Origin: Hevea brasiliensis
Taxonomy: Eukaryota > Streptophyta > Magnoliopsida > Malpighiales > Euphorbiaceae
NCBI RefSeq assembly: GCF_030052815.1
Contig: NC_079498.1
Span: forward strand, 77,362,992-77,426,991
Length of the DNA: 64,000 bases
Direction of reading: 5' to 3'
Shown here: positions 11,714-22,430 of the stretch, piece after piece
Layout: each line of letters begins with the position of its first letter
How positions within the stretch are numbered: position 1 is the first letter of the stretch
Notes under the pieces: generated by a model
Seen by the model: only the letters and a program-made list of their open reading frames with translations
What the model was told of the DNA's origin: nothing
Databases searched by the model: none
Position numbers and translations under genes: made by a program

Positions 11714-13301
11714 AATACCCCCAAACTCAAACTTTTGCTTGTCCTCAAGCAAAGCAAAGCTCTGTTTTAAAACACATTCTAGGGGATACTTAGGAATATA
11801 ACCAACAATTTAATAAGTATAGAATTGAACTCCTCCAGCCTTCATACCAATTTTCCTCTTTCAAGGCATAAGGGTTCTAATAGTTGCCTGTTTAGAACTT
11901 TACCTCCTTTCATGGTGCTTTAACTAATTATTCTTCTTTGCACGGCCATTAATAAGTCACAAATAACTTGTTTTATTGGGATAGATTTGAGAAACACTAA
12001 CTCTCCCAAATTTGCCTCTTTGTGAGTAATTGTGATGAAGCAATTCAATTCCAACCCCATAGGCATATCTCAATTTTCTATCTCCACTAATATAGCAGGC
12101 ACTCTTCAAAAGATCAAAAGGTCTTTAACAAGGGTTGTAATGGGGCTAAGGGAATAATGACTTGGTTGCCAATAAAAGGTTTTTAGGGAATGCAAATATG
12201 AGGATAGCATGTATGCATAAAATACCAAGTAAACTAAGTTCGTTTTACTAATTTTGTATGGAGAGGAAGGGCTTTTGGCTTTTTACAGTGCCAAGCATGC
12301 TTCCATGATTCTTATCTTGGGACTTCTTTTTTTTTTTTTATGTCCCTTTTGTCCTCTCCCCTAAACTCATTGCTTTTGCTAGTTTGGAAAGGCAAGTTTT
12401 TCTTTGATTTCAATTGCACACTTGCACTCTTTCTTGAGTTCTACATCCTCTCTTCATTTTCCTTATGCATATTGCTTCCTCAAAAGGGTATGTTAGGTGT
12501 TTAGGCTAGGGGCTAAGTAAATAACATGGGTAATCAATAAATTCTAAGGGATAAACATAGGCTTCAAGTTAGCCATAAGGGATATACATTTTAATTAGGG
12601 ATGGCTAAGGCTTAGTGAGGCTATATCAAAGAATGCCTTAATCATTTCTTCATCAAGCATATGCTAGGATTTCGCCTTGATAGGTCCAAGAGATATGTTC
12701 TAGAGCTAGTGAGGCATTTTTAGGTTTGCTTGTATTTCAAAAATTGTTCTCCTAATTTTACAAGTTTAATGTGATAAATTAATAGTTATGAAGAGGTTTA
12801 ACTACTCTAGTTCCATTAAAGAGATCAGTTTCTTCACAAATAACATGTTAGAATCCCTTTTGCCTATCTGGATACGTTCATTCCTCTATCCCACGGAGTC
12901 TAATTATTAGCTTACTAGAATTTGGTTATAGTGCTAAGTTTCACAATTTAAAGTCTAAAATTTTACAAAAATTTTCACAATTTAAAGTCTAAAATTTTAC
13001 AAAAATTTTCAAAAATTTTGATACACAATAATAATGTAGCTGAATTTAAACAATGTAATGATGTGCAAATGTAATGATATGCAATACACTTGTATCCCCC
13101 CCAAACTCAAACCAGACATTGTCCTCAATGTTAAAATAATATGCAAAAGTAGAGAAAATGTACAAAAATTATAAGGAAGCATATTATTTATTAAGCATGG
13201 AAAAGCTTGGACATAAAGCAAATAAAAGAGACCTATGATTGTAACTTAGGACTAAGGCATGTAAGATATTACAATAAAGATCCTATCCTATAGTCCTATC
13301 T
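11714..13301 (-). other. Athila 3' untranslated region with two polypurine tracts
   Basis: No coding potential is seen. On the minus strand the region ends with GTTTGAGTTTGGGGGTATT at 11,714-11,732, the polypurine tract just before the LTR, preceded by TTGAGGACAAGC. A second, very similar tract (TTGAGGACAATG, then GTTTGAGTTTGGGGGGGATA) lies at about 13,092-13,131, right after the envelope-position ORF. A T-run lies near 12,328-12,340. Confidence 0.65.
12942..13009. repeat. 34-bp direct tandem duplication
   Basis: Two identical adjacent 34-bp units (12,942-12,975 and 12,976-13,009), beginning CACAATTTAAAGTC, lie inside the Athila 3' untranslated region. Confidence 0.9.
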
Positions 13302-14595
13302 CTAAAAGGTCTCTGATGATGATGATGGTGATGCTGGCTCCTCTTCCTCATCATCTAACTTCTCTACTAGCATGTCTAATTTGTTATGGGCTTCTTGGAG
13401 GCTGTCCTCAATTACTTGCATCCTGTTATTGATTGTGGTCTCCATGCGCTGTAGGTATGCGAGTACCGGGTTTGTAGGTGGTGGTGTGTATGGAGGCACT
13501 CGAGCAGGGGACTCCTAAAACATTGGCTCTTAGCCTTCTTCTTGAGGCTGCAAAGTTTCGCCAGGTCTTTTTTATGACTCTGAGGGATGGCGTTTCCTTC
13601 GGCATCCAGTAGGTAACATGTGTTGCCCACCTTCTTACATATCCCCATGGATATATAGATAGTTTGATCTATTATTGACATTCCAGTGATAAAGCGCAGT
13701 CTGTGATGTCCTAGAACGAAGCTAAAGTGGAGGGCAATGGTTGTGATAAGGCCACTAAGCATAATGTGCCTGATAGACTGATGACAGAGGCGTCGAAGAT
13801 GATTGCATAAAAAGAAGTCGGTACTGTAGTGCTGTTCAATTACCATACACCATAAGAAAAATAGCTTGCTGGCGTTTACAATGCCAAGGCTGTCACTACA
13901 GCCCATGATGGTGTGGGTGGCGAATCGGCGCATATAGCGCAGGGCTGGACTCGTAATACCTATGGATTTGGATTTGCTGGAGTTATATGGCTCGTGTTCG
14001 GGGCAATGGAACTCCAGAAGTTGATGTTATTGTAGAGCATGTGGTTCCTAGGGATCTCTTGGTGGCCGGTGCTGTCAAAGCCAAAGATGACGTTAAACTC
14101 GTCTATGTTCATCACCTGGTCAACACTAAGGAGGTCAAATTCAATCCTGCCCCTATCCTCCCTATCGGTAGGCCATAAGGTGGCCTTGAAGCTACCCAAA
14201 AATTCTAGTGTGGTGTTCTTGTATGCTGAAAATTGGAGTTGAGCGAACCTTATCCACCCGATGCTATCTAGTAGCCCATTGATTTCATCTTGTAGCTCGA
14301 TTTGCTCCAACAGCAGAAAATCCATGTATTTAGTGGAGCTTATTTTCCGGGCATGAAGTCAGGTGCACATTGCCTTGTGGGCATCATCACGAAATCCCCA
14401 AGGAATGGAGATTTCGGATTGTGTAGCGGGTTGTGGCTGTGGTTGTGGTGGAAGATGGGCTTGTTGAGATGGTTGGGGAGTGGCTACCCTTGTTCTTAGG
14501 TGTTGGGGTGGAGGCTGAGGTGGAGAAGATGAAGATTCTCCTCTTTGCCTCAAGGAAGAGCCGATTCTTCTTACAGATCTCTTTGCATGAGCTAT
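13302..14595 (-). pseudogene. Athila ORF in the envelope-like position (decayed)
   Basis: Downstream of integrase, the minus strand encodes a protein resembling the plant-specific Athila ORF often annotated as a putative plant transposon protein. Its order is a proline/glutamine-rich N-terminus (14,553-14,370), a central part containing KYMDFLLLEQIELQDEI and FLGSFKATLW (14,360-13,960), and a C-terminal coiled-coil-like end (NNRMQVIEDSLQEAHNKLD, 13,499-13,302). The function of this family is unknown; it sits where some Athila elements carry an envelope-like gene, and I see no signal peptide or convincing membrane anchor. Lesions: the expected start codon reads ATA at 14,595-14,593, there is an in-frame TGA at 14,361-14,359, and frame changes occur near 13,945 and 13,500. 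A TATA box lies about 60 bp upstream. Confidence 0.65.
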
Positions 14596-14654
14596 GGATG
14601 AGTTTTTAGGAAGGAGAGAGTAGGGTTTGGAGAAGGGAGATGAGATTTGAGTGG

Positions 14655-14662
14655 TTTTTATA
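14655..14662 (-). promoter_or_regulatory. Internal TATA box before the envelope-position ORF
   Basis: The minus strand reads CCTATAAAAACCAC, followed by a pyrimidine-rich leader (CTCATCTCCCTTCTCC) and then the ORF start region at 14,595. The spacing suits a subgenomic promoter with a leader of about 30 nt. This is inferred from sequence only. Confidence 0.45.
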
Positions 14663-14804
14663 GGCTAGGAAGGGAGGAGATGAAGGGTTTTGTGTTTATG
14701 AAGGATTTTAATGCTAGGGGTGCACTTAAAGAGCCATTAGGACTTATCGTTTCGCGTGTTTTATGCCCCAAGAGTTGCGTTTGCGACAAAATACATGGTT
14801 CATG

Positions 14805-15160
14805 TATTACTACACGGGTCCCAACATGTAGAGCCATGTAAATTTCTGCTCGAAAATTTAAAAATCTATTGTAATACACGGCCCGTGTAAATGAGCTTTG
14901 GACCCATGTAACTTTCTGTCTCTCGAGTTTCTTTACTAGATATGTTACACGGCCCGTGTCAAATACAAGAAGGCCCGTGTAATCCCTGGCTTTAAGTTTT
15001 TTAGCTAGAGACATTACACGGTCCATGTCAATTGGGCTATAGACCCGTATAACTTTCTGTTTCCTTTAGAGTTAAAAATGTAGGAAATTTACGGACTTCT
15101 AGAAAGTTACACGGGGAGTGTAGAACTAGTACACGACCCATGTAATTTTCTAATTTTTCA
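14805..15160. repeat. Inverted-repeat array upstream of the envelope-position ORF
   Basis: Five units at about 14,807, 14,871, 14,942, 15,011 and 15,102, roughly 65-90 bp apart. Each pairs TTACACGG...CGTGT with a second half such as GACCC(A/G)TGTAACTTTCTG. The units at 14,876 and 14,946 read ACACGGCCCGTGT, a 6-bp stem with one central base. The array is related to that in the LTR at 11,150. Confidence 0.72.
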
Positions 15161-15768
15161 AATTTTTGTCAAATGAAAAAAATTATCATGACAACACATG
15201 AAATGGATGTAAAGTTTAGCAATACAGCTACTTCCCTGGTTTCCTTCAAATTTCCCTTTTGTGGTTTTGACTTGGTGTTTCCTTCCCTCTCTTGATCTAT
15301 ACTCCCCTTTCCAAAAATCCTACAAAATGAAATGCTAATAAGTATGAAACAAAAATCAATATGAAAAAGAAAAAAAAAAGAAAAGTTTATAAGAAAAAAA
15401 AAATTTTAGGTTGCCTCCCAAAAAGTGCTTGTTTATAGTCTTTAGCTGGACTTTGCTTATTTATGGTCTATCGGTAGGATGGTTGAGGGTGCAATTGACT
15501 CTTATTTCTTGGGTGACCTTGAAAGGTCCGGACCATCTTGATTTAAGCTTCCCTGGAAAGAGTTTCAACCTAGAGTTGAATAAGAGGATGAGATCTTCTT
15601 TTCTTTTTATTTATTTCCTTGCTATGCGCCTATCATGCCATCTTTTGGTTTTATCCTTGAAAATTTTGGCGTTTTGTGCACATCTTGTCGTATTTCTTCC
15701 AACTCATTCAGTTGTAGGAGTCTTTTCTCACCAGCATCTTTGAGGTCAAAGTTTTGGATCTGAATTGC
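15161..15768 (-). other. Decayed integrase tail and spacer
   Basis: About 15,500-15,768 still shows translated remnants of the Athila integrase tail (RLLQLNELEEIRQDVH on the minus strand) with several stops. The part from 15,161 to about 15,400 is A-rich and non-coding. Confidence 0.55.
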
Positions 15769-16740
15769 CTAGTAAGCTTTATGCTTAAGTTCAACAAGGA
15801 GATGGCATGATTTTCCATAAACCAGTTGGAAGGGTGTTGTGCCAATTAGGGTTTTATATGCAGTGCGGTATGCCCATAGTGCATTATCTAACTTCATACA
15901 CCAGTCCTTCCTAGATCGGTTTACAGTTTTCTTCAGAATCTGCTTCAGTTCCCCGTTTAAGATTTCTAGTTGATCGCTGGTTTGAGGATGATAAGGTGTG
16001 GCCACTTTGTGAGTCACTCCATACTTTTTCAGTAGTTTTTTGAATTGTTGGTTGCAGAAGTGACTTCCTCCATCGCTGATTATTGCTCATGGTGTGCCAA
16101 ATCTTGGGAAGATGTTCTTCTTAAGGAACCTTGGGACCACTCTAGCATCGTTGGTTGGTGCCGCAATTGCTTCTGCCCATTTTGACACATAATCAACTCC
16201 AACTAGAATATACTTGTTTCCACGGGAAGAGGGAAATGGGCCCATGAAGTGTATTCCCCATACATCAAACAATTCTATCTCAAGTATACCATGTAGTGGC
16301 ATTTCATTCCTTCTTGAACTGTTACCTGTTCTTTGGAATTGATCACAACCTAGCACAAAGGATCTTACATCCTTAAACAAATGTGGCCAGTAAAACCCTG
16401 CTTGAAAAATCTTAGCTGCGGTTTTTGAGGTGCCAAAGTGTCCTCCATATAGTGATGAATGGCAATGATAAATGATACTTTCCATATCTTCCTCTGGTAT
16501 GCATCTTCTTATTAGCCCATCATTACATCTCTTGTACAGTAAAGGTTCCTCCCATATGTAATATCTCACATCATGTAGGAATTTCTTCCTTTGCTGATAA
16601 GTCATGTTTGGAGGCAGTAACCTGCATATAAGAAAATTAACAAAGTCAGCGTACCATGGAGCTTTAGAGAATGTAAGTAATTGCTCATTAGGAAATGAAT
16701 CATCAATTGGCAAATCTTTGAAGTCCTCTGTGGACTCCAA
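15769..16740 (-). pseudogene. Athila integrase
   Basis: Integrase inserts the cDNA into chromosomes. The zinc-binding region (16,560-16,330) keeps the two histidines ([13 protein letters not shown]), but the C-x2-C pair reads CDQF, so one cysteine is lost. In the catalytic core the first aspartate motif reads [10 protein letters not shown], with histidine where aspartate is expected. The second (ISDGGSHF, around 16,080) and the glutamate (QLEILNGE, around 15,965) remain. A stop at 16,087 splits the frame. The product would be inactive. It follows RNase H in the order expected of a gypsy pol gene. Confidence 0.85.
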
Positions 16741-17295
16741 TTTTAGTCTGGAAAGATGGTTAGCTACTACATTTTCGGATCCTTTTTTGTCCTCGATTTC
16801 AAGGTCAAATTCTTGCAGGAGTAGAATCCATCAAATCAGCCTTGGTTTTGCTTTCTTCTTTTTCATAAGGTACCGGATTGCAGCATGATCTGTGAATACA
16901 GTGGCTTTTGACCCAATGAGTTAAGATCTGAACTTGTCCATTGCAAACACCACTACTAGGAATTCCTTCTCTATGGTGGCATAATTGATCTGCTCATCAT
17001 CTAGTGTCTTACTAGCATAATAAATTGTATGAAGCTTTTTATCTTTTCTTTGTGCAAGCACTACTCCAACTATAAAGTCACTAGCGTCGCACATCACCTC
17101 GAATGGTAGTTGCCAATTTGGTGGCTACATTATTGGTGCTGATATTAGGGTTTCTTTGATTCTGTTAAAGGAGACAAGGCAATTTTCTTCGAAATCAAAG
17201 GGAACATCTTGACTTAACAAGTTGGTAAGTGGCTTAGCTATTTTGGAAAAGTCCTTGATGAATCTTCTGTAGAATCCTACATGTCCTAAAAAGCT
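16741..17295 (-). pseudogene. Athila RNase H
   Basis: Minus-strand translation gives CDASDF.VGVVLAQRKDKK, IYYASKTLDDEQINYATIEK, then TVFTDHAAIRYL and HLSRL, the normal RNase H landmarks including the D-A-S and T-D-H aspartates. At least two in-frame stops break it (near 16,920 and 16,835). It lies between RT and integrase in the same orientation. Confidence 0.8.
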
Positions 17296-18285
17296 TCACA
17301 CTCCCTTGACTGATGTTGGGGTTGGCATGTTTTCAATGATCTCAATTTTTGCCTTATCAACTTCAATTCCTCTTTCTGATATCAAATGTCCCAGAACTAT
17401 GCCTTCCTTTACCATGAAGTGGCATTTTTCCCAATTTAGGACCAGGTTTGATTCTTTACATCTTTGTAACACCTTAGATAAATTAGCTAGGCAATCATCA
17501 AAAGTAGTTCCATAGACAGAAAAATCATACAAAAAAACTTCCATTATATCTTCAATATAATCAGAAAAGATAGCCATCATACATCTTTGAAAGGTAGTAG
17601 GGGCATTACAAAGACCAAAAGGCATTCTCCTATATGCAAATATTCCATAGGGACAAGTGAATGTTGTCTTTTCTTGGTCTTCTAGGTGAATAGGAATTTG
17701 AAAGAATCCCGAATACCCATCTAAATAACAGAAATAAGTGTGTTTTACTAACCTTTCTAACATTTGGTCAATGAAGGGGAGAGGGAAATGATTTTTTCTG
17801 ATATCACTGTTCAATTTCCTATAATCTATGCACATTCGCCAACCAGTGACTACTCTAGTAGGGATTAGTTCATTGTTTGCATTTTGGATAATAGCTGTCC
17901 CACCTTTCTCAGGAGCTAGATGTACTGGACTAACCCATTTACTATCAGAAATTGGGTATATGATACCTGCATCTAGTAGTTTTAAAATTTCTTTCTTGAC
18001 TACTTCTTTCATGTTTGGGCTAAGTCTTCTTTGGTGTTCGATCGTGGGTTTACTATTTTTTTCCATGGGTATCCTATGCATGCAAATCGAAGGGTTAATT
18101 CCCTTCAAGTCTTCTATTTTATACCTTATGGCTTTACTATGGATCCTAAGTTCCCTTAATAATTTTTCCTCTTCTAACTTAGACAGGGTAGCATTGATTA
18201 TAACAGGATATTTAGAATTTGAGTTTAGAAATGTGTACCTTAGCGAGGAGGGGAGAGGTTTAAGCTCTACCTGTTTGGCGTTTTC
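17296..18285 (-). pseudogene. Athila reverse transcriptase
   Basis: The open part (18,108-17,296) contains the RT fingers and palm: WRMCIDYRKLNSDIRKNHF, CYLDGYSGFFQIPI (motif A aspartate present), FAYRRMPFGLCNAP, and the motif C region EVFLYDFSVYG. The usual FMDDFSVYG double aspartate has become YD, so catalysis is lost. The N-terminal link to protease (18,285-18,109) includes KLLRELRIHSKAIRYKIEDL. A stop follows SVKGV at 17,296, where the family continues into the connection domain. Confidence 0.88.
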
Positions 18286-18990
18286 CTAGAGCTTACCTTT
18301 GGTTTGTTCCTCCTTCAACTTCTCCATCTCGGATGCCTTAGCTAAGGGTAGGGGTGGATGAGCTTCTAACTGTTGTGCACAGGCTGCTATTTCTGTATTT
18401 TCATTATCCACTGTGTGACTGTGCACAATACATGCTTCAAGAGGATATTTAGGATGTGTCTTATGAAATTCCTTTTCAACTTGTTCATCAATTATGTCAA
18501 CCTTGAAGCATTCATCAGGTTCAAATTTGTGTTTCATTGTGTCGAACAAGTTGAACTCCACTTCTTCTTCTCCTACCTTGAGGGTTAGTTGCCCATTTTT
18601 GACATTTATGATGGCTTCGGTGGTTGCCAAGAATGGCGTTCCCAAGATGATAGGAATTTGAACATCTTCTTCCATCTCAAGGACAACAAAGTCCACTGGA
18701 ATGAAGAATTTGCCCACTTTGATAGGAATGTTCTCAAGTATTCCCATAGGATATTTAACAGATAGATCAACCAATTGCAATGAGATTGTTGTGGGCTTTA
18801 GTTCTCCAATCTCCAGCTTTTTGCATATTGATAGAGGTATTAAACTGACGCTTGCCCCAAGATCGCAGAGTGCCTTGTCTATTTTCTTGTTACCAATGAG
18901 GCAGGGTATGGAGAAGCTTCCTGGATCTTTCAACTTTGGAGACAGTTTGTTTTACAGTATGGCACTGCATTCCTCTATTAGAGCTACTGT
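18286..18990 (-). pseudogene. Athila aspartic protease
   Basis: Translation begins with KLKDPGSFSIPCLIG and reaches the active-site region CDLGASVSLIPLSI, the DLGAS form normal for Athila proteases, followed by PIILGTPFLATTEAIINV, the conserved ILG/PFL strand. The protease cleaves the gag-pol polyprotein. The open frame is 18,933-18,286 and ends at a stop before the RT. An upstream stop near 18,950 separates it from gag. Confidence 0.85.
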
Positions 18991-18999
18991 TTCATAGTC

Positions 19000-19715
19000 T
19001 TCTAGCTTTCTTTTCTTTGATAGAATTTCCTTAAAAAATTTGGCATAGGATGGCATCTGAGAAAGTGCTTTAGTGAAGGGGATGTTGATGTAAAGTTTCT
19101 GTAAAACCTCCAAGAACTTTCCAAACTACTTGTCCAATTTGGCTTTCTGAAATCTCTAAGGAAAAGGTAGGGGAGGCTGGTATGGCTTTGGTAATTTCTT
19201 TGTCTTTCTTGCTTCCTCTTCTTGATCTTTCTTAGCTTCTTCCTCCTTTTTCTCTACTTGGCCTTTAGATTTTTCTATGGTTTCCTCTGTTGGTTTTACC
19301 TCTGGTTGTACTAGAGTTCTCCCGCTCCTCAGCGTAACTACCTTATAATGCTCCCTTGGGTTCATTTCTGGTTGGCTAGGCAGTTTGCCAGTAGCCTTAC
19401 TTAAAGAACTTGCCTGCTGACCGATTTGATTCTCTAGCATCTTGTTATGAGTAGCAAGTTGGTCCATTCTGGAAGTCAATTGTTTAATCAATTTAGTTTG
19501 TTATTGTTGAGCTGCTACGAATCCTTCCATCATGGTTTCCATGGTCATTTTTAGTTCAGGTTGTTGAGGTTGGAAAGGTAGTGGTGGCTGTGCAAAGTTT
19601 TGACCTCTATTCTGAAATCTAGGGGCTGCTGGTGGTTTATACCCTTATTGCTTATTTATTGGCTTGTTCTACTGATTGAACCATGAGAAATTTGTCATAC
19701 CTTACCTCTTTGTAA
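19000..19715 (-). pseudogene. Athila gag, C-terminal part
   Basis: The minus strand encodes a glutamine/proline-rich stretch, a coiled-coil-like segment (MIKQLTSRMDQLATHNKML), the VVTLRSGRTL motif and a lysine/glutamate-rich linker, then FGKFLEVLQKLYIN near 19,100. These are usual for Athila gag next to protease. A TAG at 19,158-19,156 stands where related proteins have glutamine, and further stops occur near 19,502 and 19,650. The gene is cut at 19,715 by copia C1, so the N-terminal half is absent. Confidence 0.8.
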
Positions 19716-21826
19716 TGTTAGTAGTATGCCCTACAACACATCATTTAGTATGTATCTTGTACATGTTTTTATTAATAAAATGCATTTCCACTTTTCTGTT
19801 TACATAAGATATTTATGTGTAATAGAAAAGGTCCATTGATATTTTGTTAGAAATTCTATTCTTAAGTTGTTAAGAATATGAGTGACAATATTTCTAGTAC
19901 AAAGTATCACAAATAAGTTCACAATTGAGGATACTTCATAATAAGGACATGACTTATCCAGAAAGACTGTACTCATGTTTGTTCCTTAGTTATTTATATG
20001 AGATATAAATAAGATGGAATAGTGAGTCTCATGCCATATGACCAACATGATAGGCACTTATAAATGATAAGTAGGCCAAACCAGTGACACTTATGACAAG
20101 CACATGGAGTTTACTCTTGCCAATGTTTTGTCATAAATCATATCAGTGCATATAATCTTTAGACCTAAGATAGCACAGTTATCTTGTATATAGGTAGTTT
20201 GAGTTTGATACTGCTTTCATACTTGTACTATGTATGGGCAAATGGGCATGTGTTGGCTCTTACTAGTTATATATGGAGGTAGGTGTTGATCAAGATTGAA
20301 TCTATTCCTCTAAGTAAATAGAAATAAAATCCTATGTTCATTTAATTGTTCTTGATGTTTCAAGTTCCTGGCCAGGACAGATAGATTTAATCAGAAAAGA
20401 GTTTCTGATTAGAAAATCTTTTTAATAAAGAATTGGAATTAAAAGAAAACATAATATTCATAGCAAATGGAGTTTGACATAAACCATGACTCCAGCTTGA
20501 GTTGGGATTTTGTAACAGAGAGATTCTAGTGCATGGTAACATATGATTATAGGTTCATTTAACGTAAACCTTATTACTAATTGGGTGGCCATGGCATGCT
20601 ATGCTAGGTGTTAACCATGGTCTATGAGGTGCATAAAATGATATAGAGAAATCATTTATGGTAAGAAAGAGTTCTGATGATATTAAGAGTTGATATCATA
20701 TCTCATTGCCAATTAGTGATGAGCCTAGTAAGTCACACACATACACAAGTAATCACCTAATTAAATATGATTTAATTAATTAATTAAAGAGTTTAATTGA
20801 TTAATTAAATAAGTTTGGTTTGCAATTAGATTGCAAAGTCCCTAGCATGACTTGAAACCAAATCTAGATTATTGGATGTATACTATAAGTTAAATTTATA
20901 TTTAAAGTGTTTAAATATGAATTTAATTAATGAGAAATTAATTAATAAAGATTAATTAATTAATTTATATTTGATATAAATTGATTAGAAGAAGAAAAAT
21001 AATTATTTTTGGTTGAGAACTTTAAAATTAAGACACAGGGGCATTTTGGTCATTTCACAGGGTGACATGTGGCACCATGAGATGGTGACACATGGCATTA
21101 CGCATAAGCTTCCCAAATGTCTTTTAATCATGTAAGATGATTAAAATTAAGATTAAATATAGGTTTGAGACTTGGCACAATGTGATTAGATCAATTAAAC
21201 CTAGAACCAATTAGAGGGTGACATGAGGCAAGGGTTTAATGTGTTGACGTAGCTATATAAGTGTTGTTATGAATTAAAAATATGACAACCAGCAGCCACT
21301 CCTCCTTTGTCACAGCATTTTGAGGCTCTCCGTCTCTTCTTCTTCATCTCTCATCAATTCAAAGAGATTAGCCAACAATCTCTTGAATTAAAAATACTAG
21401 AAATCGTTTCTAGTGTCTTGTTTACATCTTTAATCTCTTAAAAGGCAGAACTTGATTTTCTAAATAATAGAAAAAGCTTTAAAAGCTGTTCAAGGGCTGC
21501 CATAGGTGTTCTTGGTGTGGACAAGCTAGAGGGACAACATTTGGTGTCCTGAAGACGAATCTCAAAGGCGCAAATACACTGCAGTGCATCAAGAGGTTAG
21601 TGTGTTTGTTCTTAATTTAATCTAGGGTTCTAAAATTAATCTAATTAATTTTAAAATCTTAAATGGCAAATACAGATCCAAAACATATTAAAAGAGTTTT
21701 AATATGTTGTTTGTCATTGAAATCAAATAAATAAAAATAAATCTTGCATGATGCATGTGACCCTAGGTGAAAATTTTTTGAATTCAATGGTATAAACTTG
21801 TGTTTTTTCACACTTTCGTTCCTTCA
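19716..21826 (+). repeat. C1 5' LTR
   Basis: A 2,111-bp LTR from TGTTAGTAGTATGCCC to CGTTCCTTCA, followed at 21,829 by the primer-binding site. Confidence 0.93.
21252..21260 (+). promoter_or_regulatory. TATA box of the C1 LTR
   Basis: GCTATATAAGTGTTG at 21,252 is a TATA-like element near position 1,540 of the LTR. Other copies read GCTATTTAAGTGTTG (46,312 and 54,174), so this copy has the best match. Confidence 0.45.
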
Positions 21827-21828
21827 AT

Positions 21829-21841
21829 TGGTATCAGAGCC
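21829..21841 (+). other. C1 primer-binding site
   Basis: TGGTATCAGAGCC, complementary to the 3' end of initiator tRNA-Met, lies 2 bp after the LTR. Confidence 0.92.
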
Positions 21842-22099
21842 ACTATATTTGCCATTTAGATTGTTGATTATATGATATAATTGTGTGTTTTGATCATGAG
21901 ATGATTTATCCATTGCTGGTTGCAATGGATGTGTGGCGGCATGCAAGAGAACACCTAATGGTGTGCAAGGTTGTGGTTCCATGGGTGGCTCAAGGTTTGG
22001 CTTTTTAATTTGCAATTGTTGTATGATCTAAAAGCTCATTCTATGTCTACTTAAATTGTTTAATTAGAATTTTAATCACACAATTAAATTTTAATTCAA

Positions 22100-22430
22100 A
22101 TCAGAATTTTAAAAATTATTTGAATGTGATTCAAATCTGAATTTTAAAAGTTGTTTGAATGTGATTCAAATCTGAATTTTTAAAGTTGTTTGAATCATTT
22201 TTAAATCTGATTTTTTAAAGTTGTTTGAATAATATTCAGATCTAGATTTTTAAAAATTGTTTGAATGTAATTCAAATTTGATTTTTTAAAAATTGTTTGA
22301 ATGTGATTCAAATATGAATTTTTAAGATTGTTTGAATGTGATTCAAATCTGAATTTTTAAATTTGTTTGAATGTGATTCAAATATGAATTTTTAAATTTA
22401 TTTGAATCATATTCAAATCTGGATATTTAA
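22100..22430 (+). repeat. Leader hairpin array of C1
   Basis: Nine or so diverged units of about 35 bp built around TTTGAATGTGATTCAAA (7-bp arms, 3-nt loop) and CTGAATTTTTAAA. Confidence 0.85.

Larger units (their letters stand above)
10029..19715 (-). mobile_element. Athila-type Ty3/gypsy element, 5' end missing
   Basis: Read on the minus strand the order is gag C-terminus, protease, RT, RNase H, integrase, an inverted-repeat array, an envelope-position ORF, a long 3' untranslated region and the 3' LTR. This order and the gag/protease text (AKLDK-FGKFLEVLQKLYIN and KLKDPGSFSIPCLIG) are typical of the Athila lineage. The element entered the C0 leader after TACTC (10,024-10,028). Its gag is cut at 19,715 by copia C1, and its 5' LTR, PBS and gag start never reappear. 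Confidence 0.85.

Noticed and set aside
13009..13221. A 70-codon minus-strand ORF at the end of the Athila 3' region
   Set aside because: It overlaps the second polypurine tract, is hydrophobic only because of T-rich composition, and shows no family motif.
15769..19715. RT/RNase H regions as integrated plant pararetrovirus sequence
   Set aside because: Integrase domains, LTRs, primer-binding sites and target duplications identify LTR retrotransposons. No movement or coat protein of a pararetrovirus is seen.
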